The notes beneath the pieces are model-generated. The model was not told where the DNA came from. It saw nothing but the letters and a program-made list of their open reading frames with translations, and did no database searches. A program made the translations under genes and the position numbers. Positions 22,755 to 32,613 of a stretch of DNA of 64,000 nucleotides are shown here, one piece after another (positions within the stretch are counted from its first letter, which is position 1; each line of letters begins with the position of its first letter). Source of the DNA: Zychaea mexicana (lineage: Eukaryota; Mucoromycota; Mucoromycetes; Mucorales; Lichtheimiaceae); NCBI RefSeq assembly GCF_025766255.1, contig NW_026516679.1, positions 1 to 64,000 on the forward strand, given 5' to 3'.

Positions 22755-23410
22755 AGTATCCACATGAAGATCTAGCAAGAAGCATAATGAAATGTTGCAC
22801 GAAATGGGGCGGCATAAAGTACGGAAGGTGATTTCATTCCATTATCTGTATATGAAAATAAAATATAACGAAGTGTTGCACGAAATGGGACAAAAAAAAT
22901 CACAGCAAAGTTTAATAGCTTGTATCCATATGAAGATCTAGCAAGAAGTATAATGAAGCGTTGCACGAAATGGGACAAAAAAAAACCACAGCGAGGATCT
23001 AGTAAGAAGTATAAAGCGTTGCACGAAATAGAATGCAATCACCCTCCGCTATTACTTTATGCCGTCCCAGTTCGTGCAACACTCCATTATACTTCTTACT
23101 AGATCCTCACACATACACATAATTATACTTTGCTGTCGGTTTTTTGTCCCACTTCGTGCAACGCTTCATTATACTTCTTGGTAGATCCTCACGTATACAC
23201 GCTACTATGCTTTGCTGTTATATTTTATTTTCTTATTCAAACAATGGAATGGAACCACATAAGATGGAATGGAATCACCCTCCGCTATTACTTTATGCCG
23301 TCCCAGTTCGTGCAACACTGCATTATACTTCTTACTAGATCTTCACACATACATGTAATTATGCTTTGCTGTGATTTTTTTGTCCCATCTGGTGTAGCAT
23401 TCATATATAC
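22755..23410. repeat. Direct/inverted repeat cluster between divergent transposon genes
   Basis: The unit is about 45-80 bp, centred on GTTGCACGAAATGGGACAAA and GATCTAGYAAGAAGTATAA. It occurs four times forward (near 22794, 22873, 22963, 23020) and three times inverted as TTCGTGCAAC (near 23070, 23152, 23306), with a decayed eighth near 23390 and a TTTTGTCCCATTTGGTGT echo at 24257. It lies in the shared upstream region of the genes at 22611(-) and 23582(+). Could be operator sites for one of the encoded HTH proteins (inference). Confidence 0.75.
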
Positions 23411-23581
23411 TCTATGTTGAAACTTCAAGTCTATGCGTTATAATGGAATGTTGTCATCTGTTGTAGATACCATTGTGGATTGCTTAATTATATATATCTG
23501 TAGGTACGGAACAAAAAAGTATATAAACCGATGATTCAAATCCATTGCTTGTAATAACTCATTCTAAATTTACTATTAATC

Positions 23582-24081
23582 ATGTCCGATATCATTTCTA
23601 CAAACGACTCCTCCCTCGACCTCATGCAGTTTGAATTAGACGTGGACATGCAAGGCAGTCTCGATGTATACAATACTCAGGAATTGAGCAAGGCTCTTCC
23701 TTTTGGTGACTTTGAAGAAGACACTACAACATCACCATCATCATCATCATCATCAGCATCGCGGTCTCCATCCTCCTCTGCCTCCTCTGCCTCCTCTGCC
23801 CCATCATCGCCATCACACCACGAAGACGGCAACGAGCACCCCGCCGCGGGTACAACCAAGACGAGGTCGTAGTGGTGCTGCGCGCCTATTTTTGGGATAG
23901 GCTTACAATCGAGCAAGCCGGCGCCAAGGTGAAGATGCCGAAGGGAACGGCATCAAGACTCATCTGCATCTACCGCCCCCACATGCCACCACCACCCAAA
24001 CGGCCCCGTGCTCCCAAGAGTAACCACTTCTTGACGAAGGTTAATGATGGTATTCTGGAGGCAGCTTTACAACATCCGTAG
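23582..24081 (+). pseudogene. Accessory protein 4 of the Tc1-like transposon (HTH), frameshifted
   Basis: The first frame starts MSDIISTNDSSLDLMQFELD, acidic, then a Ser/Pro/Ala low-complexity tract encoded by a CAT/TCC microsatellite, and stops at 23870. The second frame, one nucleotide off, continues through YNQDEVVVVLRAYFWDRL and TIEQAGAKVKMPKGTASRL, a helix-turn-helix resembling the one in accessory protein 2, ending QHP at 24081. Slippage in the repeat tract probably caused the break; a missed intron is the alternative. A second HTH protein in one element suggests a dedicated regulatory or end-binding role. Confidence 0.55.
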
Positions 24082-24394
24082 TTTTTTTTTATTAATAAAT
24101 ATTTTTTTCTCTGCTGGTTGTCTCTAAACAAATACTTGCTTTATGTAACAATGGTGGGATACTTTTTATAATTAGCTACAAACTGTATCTTGCTTAGTGG
24201 GTTTAACATGGGTGACATTATTGCGAGTTGATCTAATGGATTTAAAGAAACTACTGTTTTTTGTCCCATTTGGTGTTACCTTACAAGTTCTGTTCAATAA
24301 CAAATTCACAGAATTGAAAAGTATGAATCATTTTATTTATTGTACTTGTCCATACAGTATTATTATCACTCGATTTTTTACATCAACTATCACC

Positions 24395-25953
24395 ATGTTA
24401 TCCATCAAAAATTTAACGCTACTATACAATACTGACGTTGATATGCATGAAGAGGAGATAGAAGTAGACGACGTGTACCAAATCGTATCCGATGAATTTA
24501 GTGGCCATACTGGTGGTGTACACTCCCTTGTCTCGATGACCAAGATAAAAACTACATCGCAGGTACTTACAAAATATATTGGTCAATAATTCTGTAGAAC
24601 ATGATATGTATTCTATATATTTTATTAATTAATGGTTGGTAATTCACAGGAAATTTCTACATCCAAGGTAATCGATCCTCCAACGTCCACTTCGCCTGGT
24701 ACTGAAGCTGCAGAAAACCAAACGGAATCAGTGAAAAAGGGAAGGGGAAGACCTCGCAAAAACCCTCCAAAAGAGCCTGTCATCCCAAAAAGTATGCTAC
24801 TTACTATTACTAAACCTTACTTAATAACATTAAACCTCTAGTTGCTTCTGATATCTAATCCAAAACTCTTAATTCCTATAGGAGCTCATCGAGTGTATCG
24901 AGATCCAGAAATTATCCAATTGATCGATAGAATCCAAAATGTCACTTCAAACGCTGCAGAGGCTGGGCGCGACTTGTTGATCCCTGAACGAACCGTACAG
25001 CGATACTGGAAACGATTTGTCGACGGTGAGCCATATCTCCCAAGTACAATGGGCAAATCTCCCGGTCCTCCACCAACCTTGACACCCGAACACACAGCAT
25101 TTCTCCAGGCGTATTACGATACCAAGTCAGATGCGACCCTCAAAGAAGCACAGCAATCGCTTGTTGATCGATTCGGCATCAGCATCACTCAAAGTGGCCT
25201 CCAGAAGCACCTTGTTAGCAAATGCGGGCTTACTATGAAGAAGTTGGAACGGATCTCTGAGTACCGCAACTCCGATGAAACGATCGCTTCCCGGATCAAC
25301 TGGGCACACGCATTTGAAGCCAGTGGCATTAATTACCACAAATGCGTCTTTATTGATGAGGCTGGCTTCAACATGCACATCAAGCGTAACTTTGGTCGAT
25401 CGAGACGAGGTGAGCCCGCCAAGGCCTTGGTTTCTAAGTCGCGTGGGGTCAATATTACGATCTTGGGTGCCATCACTGGTGAGGGTGTAATCAACTTGAG
25501 TCTCCGGAGACCTCAAGCGGTTGTCGCTTCCAAGAAACGCAAGACGCGTGACGGTGAAGAAAGGTGATGGGCAAAATCGGCACTCGGGTGGAGCATTTTA
25601 TCGAATTTTTGGAAGTGATGATGAAGGTGCTCACCGAAAATGGTATGGGTGGAAGGACCTTGGTATTGGATAATGCCGCTATCCACAAGACTGATGAAGT
25701 TCGGGATGCCATTGCCAAGCAAGGATTCGAGATCCTCTTTCTCCCGCCCTATAGCCCATTCCTCAATCCAATTGAGGAATTTTGGTCAAAGCTCAAGGCA
25801 GGTGTCAAACACCATTTACTGACCACAGACGACACCTTGCTGCCGCGCATCATCAACTCCGCCCATGAAGTCACCGCCCAAGATTGCCAAGGATGGATTC
25901 GCCACTCCCTTACGTTTGTGCCTAGGTGTATAGAAGGAGAGAAGATGCTGTAG
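24395..25953 (+). pseudogene. DD34E transposase of the Tc1-like transposon, one frameshift
   Basis: Three exons (24395-24562, 24650-24791, 24882-25953) with introns of 87 and 90 bp; joining keeps the frame. Order: acidic N-terminus, AT-hook (KKGRGRPRKNPPK), HTH (NAAEAGRDLLIPERTVQRYW), a second HTH (LKEAQQSLVDRFGISITQSG), then the DDE_3/IS630 nuclease with FIDEAGFN, VLDNAAIHK and NPIEEFW. The spacing from second Asp to Glu is 34 residues. A single-base deletion near 25560 (the copy at 28519 has one more A in GAAAAGG) breaks the frame between the first and second Asp. It acts by cut-and-paste at TA (family knowledge). Confidence 0.85.
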
Positions 25954-26120
25954 TTTTTTTTCATATTTTATATGTTTTTTTACTGCCCTTCTATATTTTT
26001 TCCTTTTACTTTTTTTTTCATATATATATATATGTTTTTTTTAATAAAATATGGAGTTGTCGAAAATCATTAACTGTCATGCTGAGAAAAAGAAGGCAAA
26101 ACGATTACCATAATTACCCA

Positions 26121-26345
26121 ACCGCCATTATGGATTTACTATTCTGCCATCAACCTGAAATTACGGCCGCCATTATGAATTTATTATTCTGCCATCAACC
26201 TGTAACTCGGCTGCTATTGTATTTTTTTCCTCCTGCCATTCACGAAAATCACACCGCTAATCACAAATACCCCCAACGACAAAGTGAAAAAAAAGCCCCG
26301 CCATAATGGGAAAAAAAGCCCCGCCAATCATTAGGAAAAATCCTG
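26121..26345 (-). repeat. Right TIR of the Tc1-like transposon
   Basis: Reverse complement of 20118-20342 with about nine transition differences and no indels that I could find. It ends AAAAATCCTG next to TA. Confidence 0.9.
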
Positions 26346-26572
26346 TAAGAAGAATAAAGGGAACTAACAGAAAGGGAAAAAGAAGTATGATAATCCCCAG
26401 ATGGGGGGCAAGAAGAATTGTGGGAAGTTGGGGGAACCTGTGGATCAGATGGCCATCGCCGGTAGAAAGATCCGCCACCGAAATCGCCCATGATTAGCCA
26501 AAGCCAGAATTCATTCGTCGGAAATAGATAAATCCGAGAGGTGTTACACACTGCGTGTCATTAGGGCACACT

Positions 26573-26645
26573 GGGGATGTAGCTCAAATGGTAGAGCGCT
26601 CGCTTAGCATGCGAGAGGTACTGAGATCGATGCTCAGCTTCTCCA
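26573..26645 (+). tRNA. tRNA-Ala (AGC)
   Basis: 73 nt that fold as a cloverleaf: acceptor GGGGATG / CTTCTCC (one T-T mismatch, one G-U), D-arm GCTC/GAGC, anticodon stem CTCGC/GCGAG with loop TTAGCAT (AGC), T-arm CTGAG/CTCAG with loop ATCGATG, discriminator A. No CCA encoded, no intron. An LTR begins 21 bp downstream. Confidence 0.92.
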
Positions 26646-26666
26646 TTTCTACTGGTATAATACTAT

Positions 26667-27307
26667 TGTTGTAGCCTGATTTGGCTGGTCTTTCCTTTTT
26701 CCTTTTGTGATACCTGACCATCATTTAAACACGTAGTCACTTCTCGTTAACACATGATATTCAAGACGCGTAGTTGTCCATTGCTTGAACACATATTAGT
26801 CTCTCATCACAACACGTAGCCATCATAGCAGATCTAGGAGAATAAACAATATCTATAATTGTTGTTATAAATAACAATATTATGATATTTTATTATTCTG
26901 TCAAGCTAAGCTGCGTCCAGGTGTTCCTTGCTTAGAGGAGGGACTTGCTCACTACTGTTGCACTACTTAGAGTGTTTTTTTTCAAACCTAAGGGTTAAGA
27001 TTAACCCTATTGGTTAAGAATCTTATAGTGTTTGAGAAATTATTTTTTTAATTAAAAAAATTAATTTCATCACTTATTGTAAACACTTTAAAGTTATATT
27101 ACTTATAGTTTTTTACATATTTATAATTTCACTAAAAGCATAATACTAGGGGTTACCCTCCCTAGTAACAATAGAAAACATATAAATATCCCCTTCATCA
27201 TCAAGCAATAAACATTATCTTTTCAAGTTATCTTTTATTCTACTCTTACTCTTTTGTGATCTCTCTTTCTATTGGCTACGGTACCTATCCACTAAAAGGA
27301 CTCGACA
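26667..27307 (+). repeat. LTR-A of a third retroelement family, 21 bp after tRNA-Ala
   Basis: Begins TGTTGTAGC and ends CTCGACA, aligning along its length with 32262-32574 once the R4 insertion (26838-27171) is removed (303 against 313 bp). Followed two bases later by TGGTAGTAGAAG, a plausible tRNA primer site, then a gag fragment. Shared blocks include TTTGGCTGGTCTTTCCTTTT and ATAAATATCCCCTTC. Confidence 0.75.
26838..27171 (+). mobile_element. R4 element inserted in LTR-A (CTAG duplication)
   Basis: 334 bp, starts GAGAATAAACAATATC and ends GGTTACCCTCC, flanked by CTAG at 26834-26837 and 27172-27175. The related LTR-B has the empty site at 32428 (CACATCTAGTAACAA), which proves insertion with a 4-bp duplication. 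Contains the R4 hairpin and a GCTGCGTCCAGGTGTTCC block. No ORF. Confidence 0.92.
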
Positions 27308-27330
27308 ATTGGTAGTAGAAGAACGGTTTT

Positions 27331-27750
27331 ATGGACAATAAGGAACAACCAGCAAAGAAGTATTATAAAGACACCCCAAGTTTTCAAAAATTTTGTACAA
27401 GTCAAGACCCACTGTTGGACACCAAAGAAGAATTTACTATAAGACAAGAACTTACCCCAGAACTACCTGTACCAAAGATGAACGCTGAACAACAAGCCCT
27501 ACTTCTACAAGCAATCCAGAAGTTGTTTGAAAAAGACAACTTGGCTCCAATATTTCGTGTGCGTATACATGAACCAGATATGTACTATAGTGACTGCAGC
27601 TTAGATGCTGCATTGAACTAGGTCTCGGCGGTGGAGCAATATCTGATGATGGCCAAGTTAGGCGAACATGAATGGATCGGATACGTGGTAACTTTACTAT
27701 GTGGTGAGGCAGAAACATGGTGGCGACAAGGAGACCGGCTAAGGTTATAG
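27331..27750 (+). pseudogene. gag: Gag fragment behind LTR-A
   Basis: Starts MDNKEQPAKKYYKDTPSF and leads into a Ty3-type capsid start (Y-Y-S-D-C-S-L-D-A-A-L-N, stop, V-S-A-V-E-Q-Y-L, then TLLCGEAETWWRQGDRL). The in-frame TAG at 27619-27621 stands where this Gag domain usually has Trp, again TGG to TAG. The sequence stops resembling Gag at about 27750, where AT-rich DNA of another element begins, so the rest of the retroelement is lost. Confidence 0.7.
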
Positions 27751-28028
27751 TGATTATGCTTTAGTCTATTAGTACTAGTTGGTTATATAGCTAAGAAAAA
27801 TTGGGATAGCTAAAATTAATTTTATTCAATTAATTTATGCATGATAGTCTTGGCATGCATACTTTTAAGAATTTCAAAAAAATAAAAATTGAATTTTTTT
27901 TATTATATAAAATAACACCTCAAAATACCAAGCGTAATTTATCTGCTATATATCTTTTATATTAACAGCACTTTCACAACAATCAATACAACATAGATCA
28001 GATTAACTTACTAACATTTCTTACTATA

Positions 28029-28187
28029 ATGGCTGAATTCGTTCCTATTTTAGGAATAACCTTAATGCTCCTGATTGAAAGAGCTACACATCTTACTGAA
28101 CATCACCAACATATTAATGATGTTAACATTATCGTTGACCACCTAAAGGATGAACTAGAAAAAGACTTAAAAAAATACAAAAATTGA
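28029..28187 (+). CDS. Small ORF (52 aa) upstream of the Rep-like sequence
   Basis: Reads MAEFVPILGITLMLLIERAT, then a charged helical part (HLKDELEKDLKKYK). The spaced Leu residues suggest one amphipathic helix or coiled coil. Preceded by a TATA-like stretch and CAACA-rich leader. Same strand as the Rep-like ORF and in similar AT-rich sequence, so probably from the same element. No family recognised. Confidence 0.35.
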   Translation: MAEFVPILGITLMLLIERATHLTEHHQHINDVNIIVDHLKDELEKDLKKYKN

Positions 28188-28242
28188 CAAAAAAACAAAG
28201 GACCGAAGCTGATCAAAGATTATTAGTAGAATTAGGGCATAT

Positions 28243-28884
28243 GTGAGATTCCTCAAATCCTCAAATCGTCAATTTTCCGATACAATGTTAGATGGCAACA
28301 TTTCCAGTACGGGTACCTCACAAGGTGGGAAAGAACTCCGGTTCCAGAATACTAAAGGACTATTCACATATATCTGTAAGAATTTCCACCTAACTAAAGA
28401 ACAGGTATTAGAATGGTTTATAAAACATGAACATATTGGTTATCGAATTGAAAAGGCAATTGCATGTAATGAAGGTACCCCTGAAACAAGTGAGAAACAT
28501 GTACATATATAGATACAAATGGATGAACGATTTGACACAAAGACAGCACGTAAATTCTTTACTATAGATGGTGTGACACTAAATATAAAACCTGGTGGTA
28601 ATCCTGCAAAATCCATCAGTTATTGTATAAAAGGAATGAATTATATTACATACAATATAGATCCGAATTATGAAATTAAGACTAGAAAAATGCATCAACA
28701 ATTACTTGGGTATCAATTAATTACAAAACAGCTTAATATGCGAAAGGCTACAGAGATATATCCAGAGTTGCTATGGATACATGATACTGTAAAATCAAAT
28801 CTGAATAGTTACTTTCATGATGCTGATATAGAAAATAATCCAGGAAACAAACTATATATGTTGTCTATGTCTGGTATCGAAACT
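28243..28884 (+). pseudogene. Rep-like HUH endonuclease domain (CRESS-DNA type), truncated
   Basis: One frame carries the three rolling-circle Rep motifs in order: motif I as LFTY (about 28360), motif II as HVH with TAG at 28510-28512 just after it where an aromatic residue is usual, and motif III as YCIK (about 28620). Spacing fits the geminivirus/CRESS Rep catalytic domain, which nicks and rejoins DNA at an origin. The helicase (superfamily 3) half is absent; the frame runs straight into a DD34E transposase domain. AT-rich codons contrast with the GC-richer downstream half. I see no nonanucleotide stem-loop origin nearby. It may be an endogenised virus, plasmid or transposon. Confidence 0.65.
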
Positions 28885-29550
28885 ATGTGCATGAATTGGG
28901 CGCATGCGTTCGAAGCCAGTGGCATGGACTACTACAAGTGTATCTTTATTGACGAAGCTGGTTTTAATATGCACATTAAGCATAATTTGGGTCGTTCGCG
29001 TCGAGGTGCTCCAGCTAGGGCTTTGATTTCGAGGTCCCGTGGTGTGAATATGACGATCTTGGGAGCGATAACTGGTGAAGGCGTTGTCAACCTCAGCCTT
29101 AGAAGACCACAGGCAGATGTTGGCTCGAAAAAACGCAAACTCTGTGATGGCGAGGAAAAGGTTGTGGGCAAGATCAGTATGCGGGCAGAGCACTATATCA
29201 GGTTTTTGGAGGTGCTCATGGAAGTATTGAAGGAAAATAACATGGGAGGAAGAACTTTGGTAATGGATAATGCCACTATCCACAAGACAGCAGAAGTGAG
29301 GGATGCAGTGGCGAAGCAAGGATTTGATATCCTGTACCTTCCTCCATATTCCCCTTTCCTCAACCCGATCGAAGAATTTTGGTCGAAGCTGAAAGCCGGT
29401 GTCAAACACAATTTGTTGACAACGGATGATACGTTGCTGCCACGAATTGTTGACTCTGCTAATCAAGTCTCTGCGCAAGATTGCCAAGGTTGGATAAGAC
29501 ATTCACTTTCGTTTCTGCCTCGTTGTATCGATGGAGAGAAAATGCTGTAG
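28519..29550 (+). CDS. Chimeric ORF: Rep-like C-part fused in frame to a DD34E transposase domain
   Basis: 343 codons without a stop. Residues 1-~120 belong to the Rep-like sequence (motif III included). From about residue 125 (NWAHAFEASG) it is the IS630/Tc1 DDE_3 nuclease, closely similar to 25300-25953. All three catalytic residues are present: Asp145 (FIDEAGFN), Asp250 (VMDNATIHK) and Glu285 (NPIEEFW), a DD34E spacing. The transposase N-terminal HTH and AT-hook are missing. Whether it is expressed is unknown. It most likely arose when a 5'-truncated Tc1-like copy came to lie behind the Rep sequence, yet the join is in frame and no nonsense codon has accumulated. Confidence 0.6.
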   Translation: MDERFDTKTARKFFTIDGVTLNIKPGGNPAKSISYCIKGMNYITYNIDPNYEIKTRKMHQQLLGYQLITKQLNMRKATEIYPELLWIHDTVKSNLNSYFHDADIENNPGNKLYMLSMSGIETMCMNWAHAFEASGMDYYKCIFIDEAGFNMHIKHNLGRSRRGAPARALISRSRGVNMTILGAITGEGVVNLSLRRPQADVGSKKRKLCDGEEKVVGKISMRAEHYIRFLEVLMEVLKENNMGGRTLVMDNATIHKTAEVRDAVAKQGFDILYLPPYSPFLNPIEEFWSKLKAGVKHNLLTTDDTLLPRIVDSANQVSAQDCQGWIRHSLSFLPRCIDGEKML

Positions 29551-30283
29551 TTTTATCTTAGTTATCCATGTTTTTTTCATATTTATATGTTTTTTTTTAA
29601 AATAAATTTTCAAATTGCAAAGTAAAAAACCAACAATGGCGGCTAATTTGAACCATTATAATTTTTTTTAATCTATAATTTCTATTAATCAAATAAATAT
29701 ATTATTAATATTATTAAATAAGGAAATAGTCACTATAGCAGTTGACTAAAATGACATTATTTTGATAAAAAAATTATTGCCAAGTAATAAATAATTATTA
29801 ATTAATATAAATTATTGACTATTTCATCTCTATAAATAAATAGAGCTTTATTAGTACAATATATTCAGTTATTTCTAAAAAAGATATAATATGCATAATC
29901 TTTATAGTCCTAATTTATATATAAAATAGTTTGAATAATTTTTGAAAAAGCAATTATATCAGGAATTTTAAATATTTGATTTTCATTATTAAATTTTATT
30001 AAATTATCAGTTAATTTTATATAATAAGTTGGTAGAGCAATATTAACATTAATATAATAGAAATCACAATGATTTCTCATACCAATTTCTTCTATATATA
30101 TAATATCATTTAAAATTTTCAATCTTATTATTTTTATTTTCAATATATCTTCCTAATAAATTTCTACCAATATATTTTAAAATTTCAATAAGTATTAAGT
30201 TTATGAAAATGAAAATCATAATCTATATTGTAAGCAAAGTTATTAGGATCCATTATTACCTTTTTGATTTCTTTTTTTTATAT
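29551..30283. other. AT-rich DNA between Tc1-like fragment and DDE-chromodomain copy C
   Basis: The first ~90 bp match the 3' trailer of the Tc1-like transposase (TTTTTTTCATATTT, TATGTTTTTTT) and an AATGGCGGCTAATTTG piece of its TIR. The rest is very AT-rich. A 77-codon minus-strand ORF (29910-30143, MKIKIIRLKILNDIIYIEEI) has no recognised motif and may be a leftover of copy C. Confidence 0.5.
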
Positions 30284-31772
30284 TTATAAATTACTCAAAT
30301 TTTTATAATCAGTTATAATAGTTTTTGTATTAAGATTACTTTCTTTAATCCATGTATTATCTTCATCATTATAACCTAACCATTTAACATAAAATACAAA
30401 CTTTCCTCTCTCATCTATCACATAATCTATTATTTTTTCTACTTCATATATATTTTCTTCATTTGCTTTTTCTTTGTCTTAATTTTCTTTCTTTTTTTGG
30501 TTATTGTTTCTTCTCTATTTATAACTTCATCTTCTTCATATGTCATATTTGTATCTTCTATATTGATATTTAAAATTTTTTCTTGTATATCTAACATTTC
30601 ATTATATTCAGTATTAATTAACTGTTTATTCTTAAAAATATAATTTAATTTTGTTTCTTTAGTTGGAAATTCAAAACCATCATTATACCATAATATATGA
30701 TGTGGTTGAACTTCTATCTGATAATCATTTACCATTTTCTATATATTTTTTAATATACAACATACTCTTAATTGTAAATTATAATATTTTTATCAGATAT
30801 TTGAATTACTGCTCTATTATTATTAAAACGATCAAATTTAGATGCTAAAACTGAAAAATGATTTTCTATTCCTGATCTAAATGACCCAATTTTTTTATTA
30901 TAATCTAATTCTGTTACAGTTCTATATATATTTTGCTCTTTTCGTATAGGATACATAAAATTTCTATTATTAAATGTATTACTACTATTATAATTATCAG
31001 TATGATCAATAAATTTTTCAAAAAATAAATCATATCCTCCATCAAAACTAATACAATCTGCTTCTGATATCTTATTTTTATAGAGCTTCATATTCAAAAA
31101 CATTGTACCATCATTTCCTATAGCACATTTTTCACTATCTGATACATATATGATCATATTATTCATATCTGACTTAATTTATGTTCTAATTCCTTTTCCT
31201 TTTAATTTATATGAATATAATGTTTTGGATGATTCAGATGGATTATAATATTTAATTTTTGAATCATGTCCATCAAGAAATAATGTAACATTTTTAAATC
31301 CTTGTGGATTATTAACTTTTGCTGCTAAAATACGAATTTTAATATTTGAAAATAGTTCATCTAAATCTTTTTTTACAACTTTATTAATATTATTATAATT
31401 AGTAATCCAAAAACGTTTATATATATCATAAAAAGTAGAATATGGTATAAATTCATATATATCATTTCCAGATTTACCTGATACAATATAGTATAATAAA
31501 ATTAAACCCTTTTCAATTTCTTTATAAGGACCAGGATATTCTCTATTTCCATATAAAATATTTAAAAAGTAAAATACAGGAATGTAACCCAACTGTTTTA
31601 AAAGAATATCTTTTATAATATCAATTTTATTATTTTTAGTTTTTTTAATTTCTGTTCTGTAATTAAATTTATTTTGTATATATAGCCATTCTGTATTTAA
31701 AAACATCCATTTGTTTTCTACTAACTTATAAACTTCTGATTGTAATTGTTCTTGAAAATTAGTAGTATTCAT
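30284..31772 (-). pseudogene. DDE transposase with chromodomain, copy C (diverged subfamily)
   Basis: Reads from MNTTNFQEQLQSEVYKL through RNKFNYRTEIKK-type sequence and a FLDGHDSKIKYY first acidic site. A TAA at 31176-31178 stands where copies A and B have CAA. FDGGYDLFF is the second site and GIENHF the likely Glu segment. A stop near 30766 and a one-base shift near 30470 precede the chromodomain (YEVEKIIDYV, FYVKWLGYNDEDNTW). Aromatic-cage residues are kept. It is clearly less similar to A and B than they are to each other, so several lineages of this transposase-chromodomain fusion have been active. Confidence 0.75.
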
Positions 31773-32089
31773 TGTTTTGTTCGATCTTTTAACTCTAGTA
31801 GAGCAATCCGGGAAATCTAATAACCTTAGAATAATGTCAAAGTTTGATAATAATAATTATATATATATTTTGAGCACTACTCAATATAATAAATAAAAAC
31901 TCAATTTTTAAAAAAAAAGTAAAATTAATAAAAAATATTATTTCGGCTAAAAAGGATTACTTTGACTATAAGAAATTTATAATATTATAAAACAAAATAG
32001 TTATAAAGGCTTACCAGTTAGACCCCAATCATCTTTTATCCTAGTATGACACATAAATCTTATTACACCGTCATTGTAATTTTCACCTT

Positions 32090-32245
32090 ATACCAATCAC
32101 AAAAAGCAGGCCGCCATTGTAATTTTTAGCTTCTGCCAATTACAAAAAACATACTGCCAATCAATAGAACCCCGAACGCCATAGTAAGAAAAGAACCCTG
32201 CCATCATGAGAAAAAAAGCACCACCAATCATAAGGAAAAATCCTA
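32090..32245 (-). repeat. Right-end TIR fragment of a second Tc1-like copy
   Basis: Repeats the AAAAAAGC...CCGCCAATCAT..AGGAAAAATCCT layout of 26121-26345, diverged, ending AAATCCTA before TA at 32246-32247. With the transposase part at 28890-29550 it marks a second Tc1-like element into which copy C appears to have inserted. Confidence 0.6.
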
Positions 32246-32261
32246 TACGACACTATGGCTA

Positions 32262-32574
32262 TGTTGTAGCTAGATTTGGCTGGTCTTTCCTTTTTCCTTT
32301 TGTGATACCTCTCCATCATTTAAACACATAGTCGCTTCTTGTTAACACACGATTATCAAGACACGTAGTTGTCTATTGCATGAACACATATTAGTCTCTC
32401 ATCACAACATGTAGCCATTATAGCACATCTAGTAACAATAGAAATCATATAAATATCCCCTTCGTCATCAATCAATAAATATTATCTTCCAAGTCATCTT
32501 TTATTCTTTTCTTATCCTTCTGTTATCTCTCTTTCTATTGGCTACAGTATTGATCTGCCAAAAAGACTTCAACA
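32262..32574 (+). repeat. LTR-B, 39 bp from tRNA-Phe
   Basis: 313 bp, starts TGTTGTAGC and ends CTTCAACA. Same family as LTR-A and carries the empty R4 target. The adjacent 5-mers (GGCTA, CATAT) do not match each other or the one before LTR-A (ACTAT), so I cannot say whether LTR-A and LTR-B were one element. It may be a solo LTR. Confidence 0.75.
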
Positions 32575-32613
32575 CATATCGTGCAACAATCATATTAAAA
32601 AAACAAATGGTAC

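Larger units (their letters stand above)
20118..26345 (+). mobile_element. 6.2-kb multi-gene Tc1-like (DD34E) transposon
   Basis: Bounded by 225-bp inverted repeats (20118-20342, 26121-26345) that begin CAGGATTTTTCCTAATGATT and are flanked by TA (20116-20117, 26346-26347), the Tc1/mariner target. Inside are three intact minus-strand genes (20675, 21300, 22141), a plus-strand HTH gene with a frameshift (23582) and the plus-strand DD34E transposase (24395-25953). Ordinary Tc1 elements are 1-2 kb with one gene, so this layout is unusual. The two TIRs differ at about 9 sites, all transitions. Confidence 0.85.

Noticed and set aside
23703..23900. ORF with a poly-His stretch
   Set aside because: It is the +1 frame of a CAT/TCA microsatellite in the accessory HTH gene and has no independent start context.
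27750..28360. Geminivirus-type TAATATTAC origin near the Rep-like ORF
   Set aside because: I looked for the nonanucleotide and a flanking stem and found only loosely similar AT-rich words such as TTATATTAAC with no GC stem.
26667..32574. LTR-A and LTR-B as the two ends of one retrotransposon
   Set aside because: The flanking 5-mers ACTAT and CATAT do not match, no polypurine tract precedes LTR-B, and the interior is mostly other elements. It remains possible but is unsupported.
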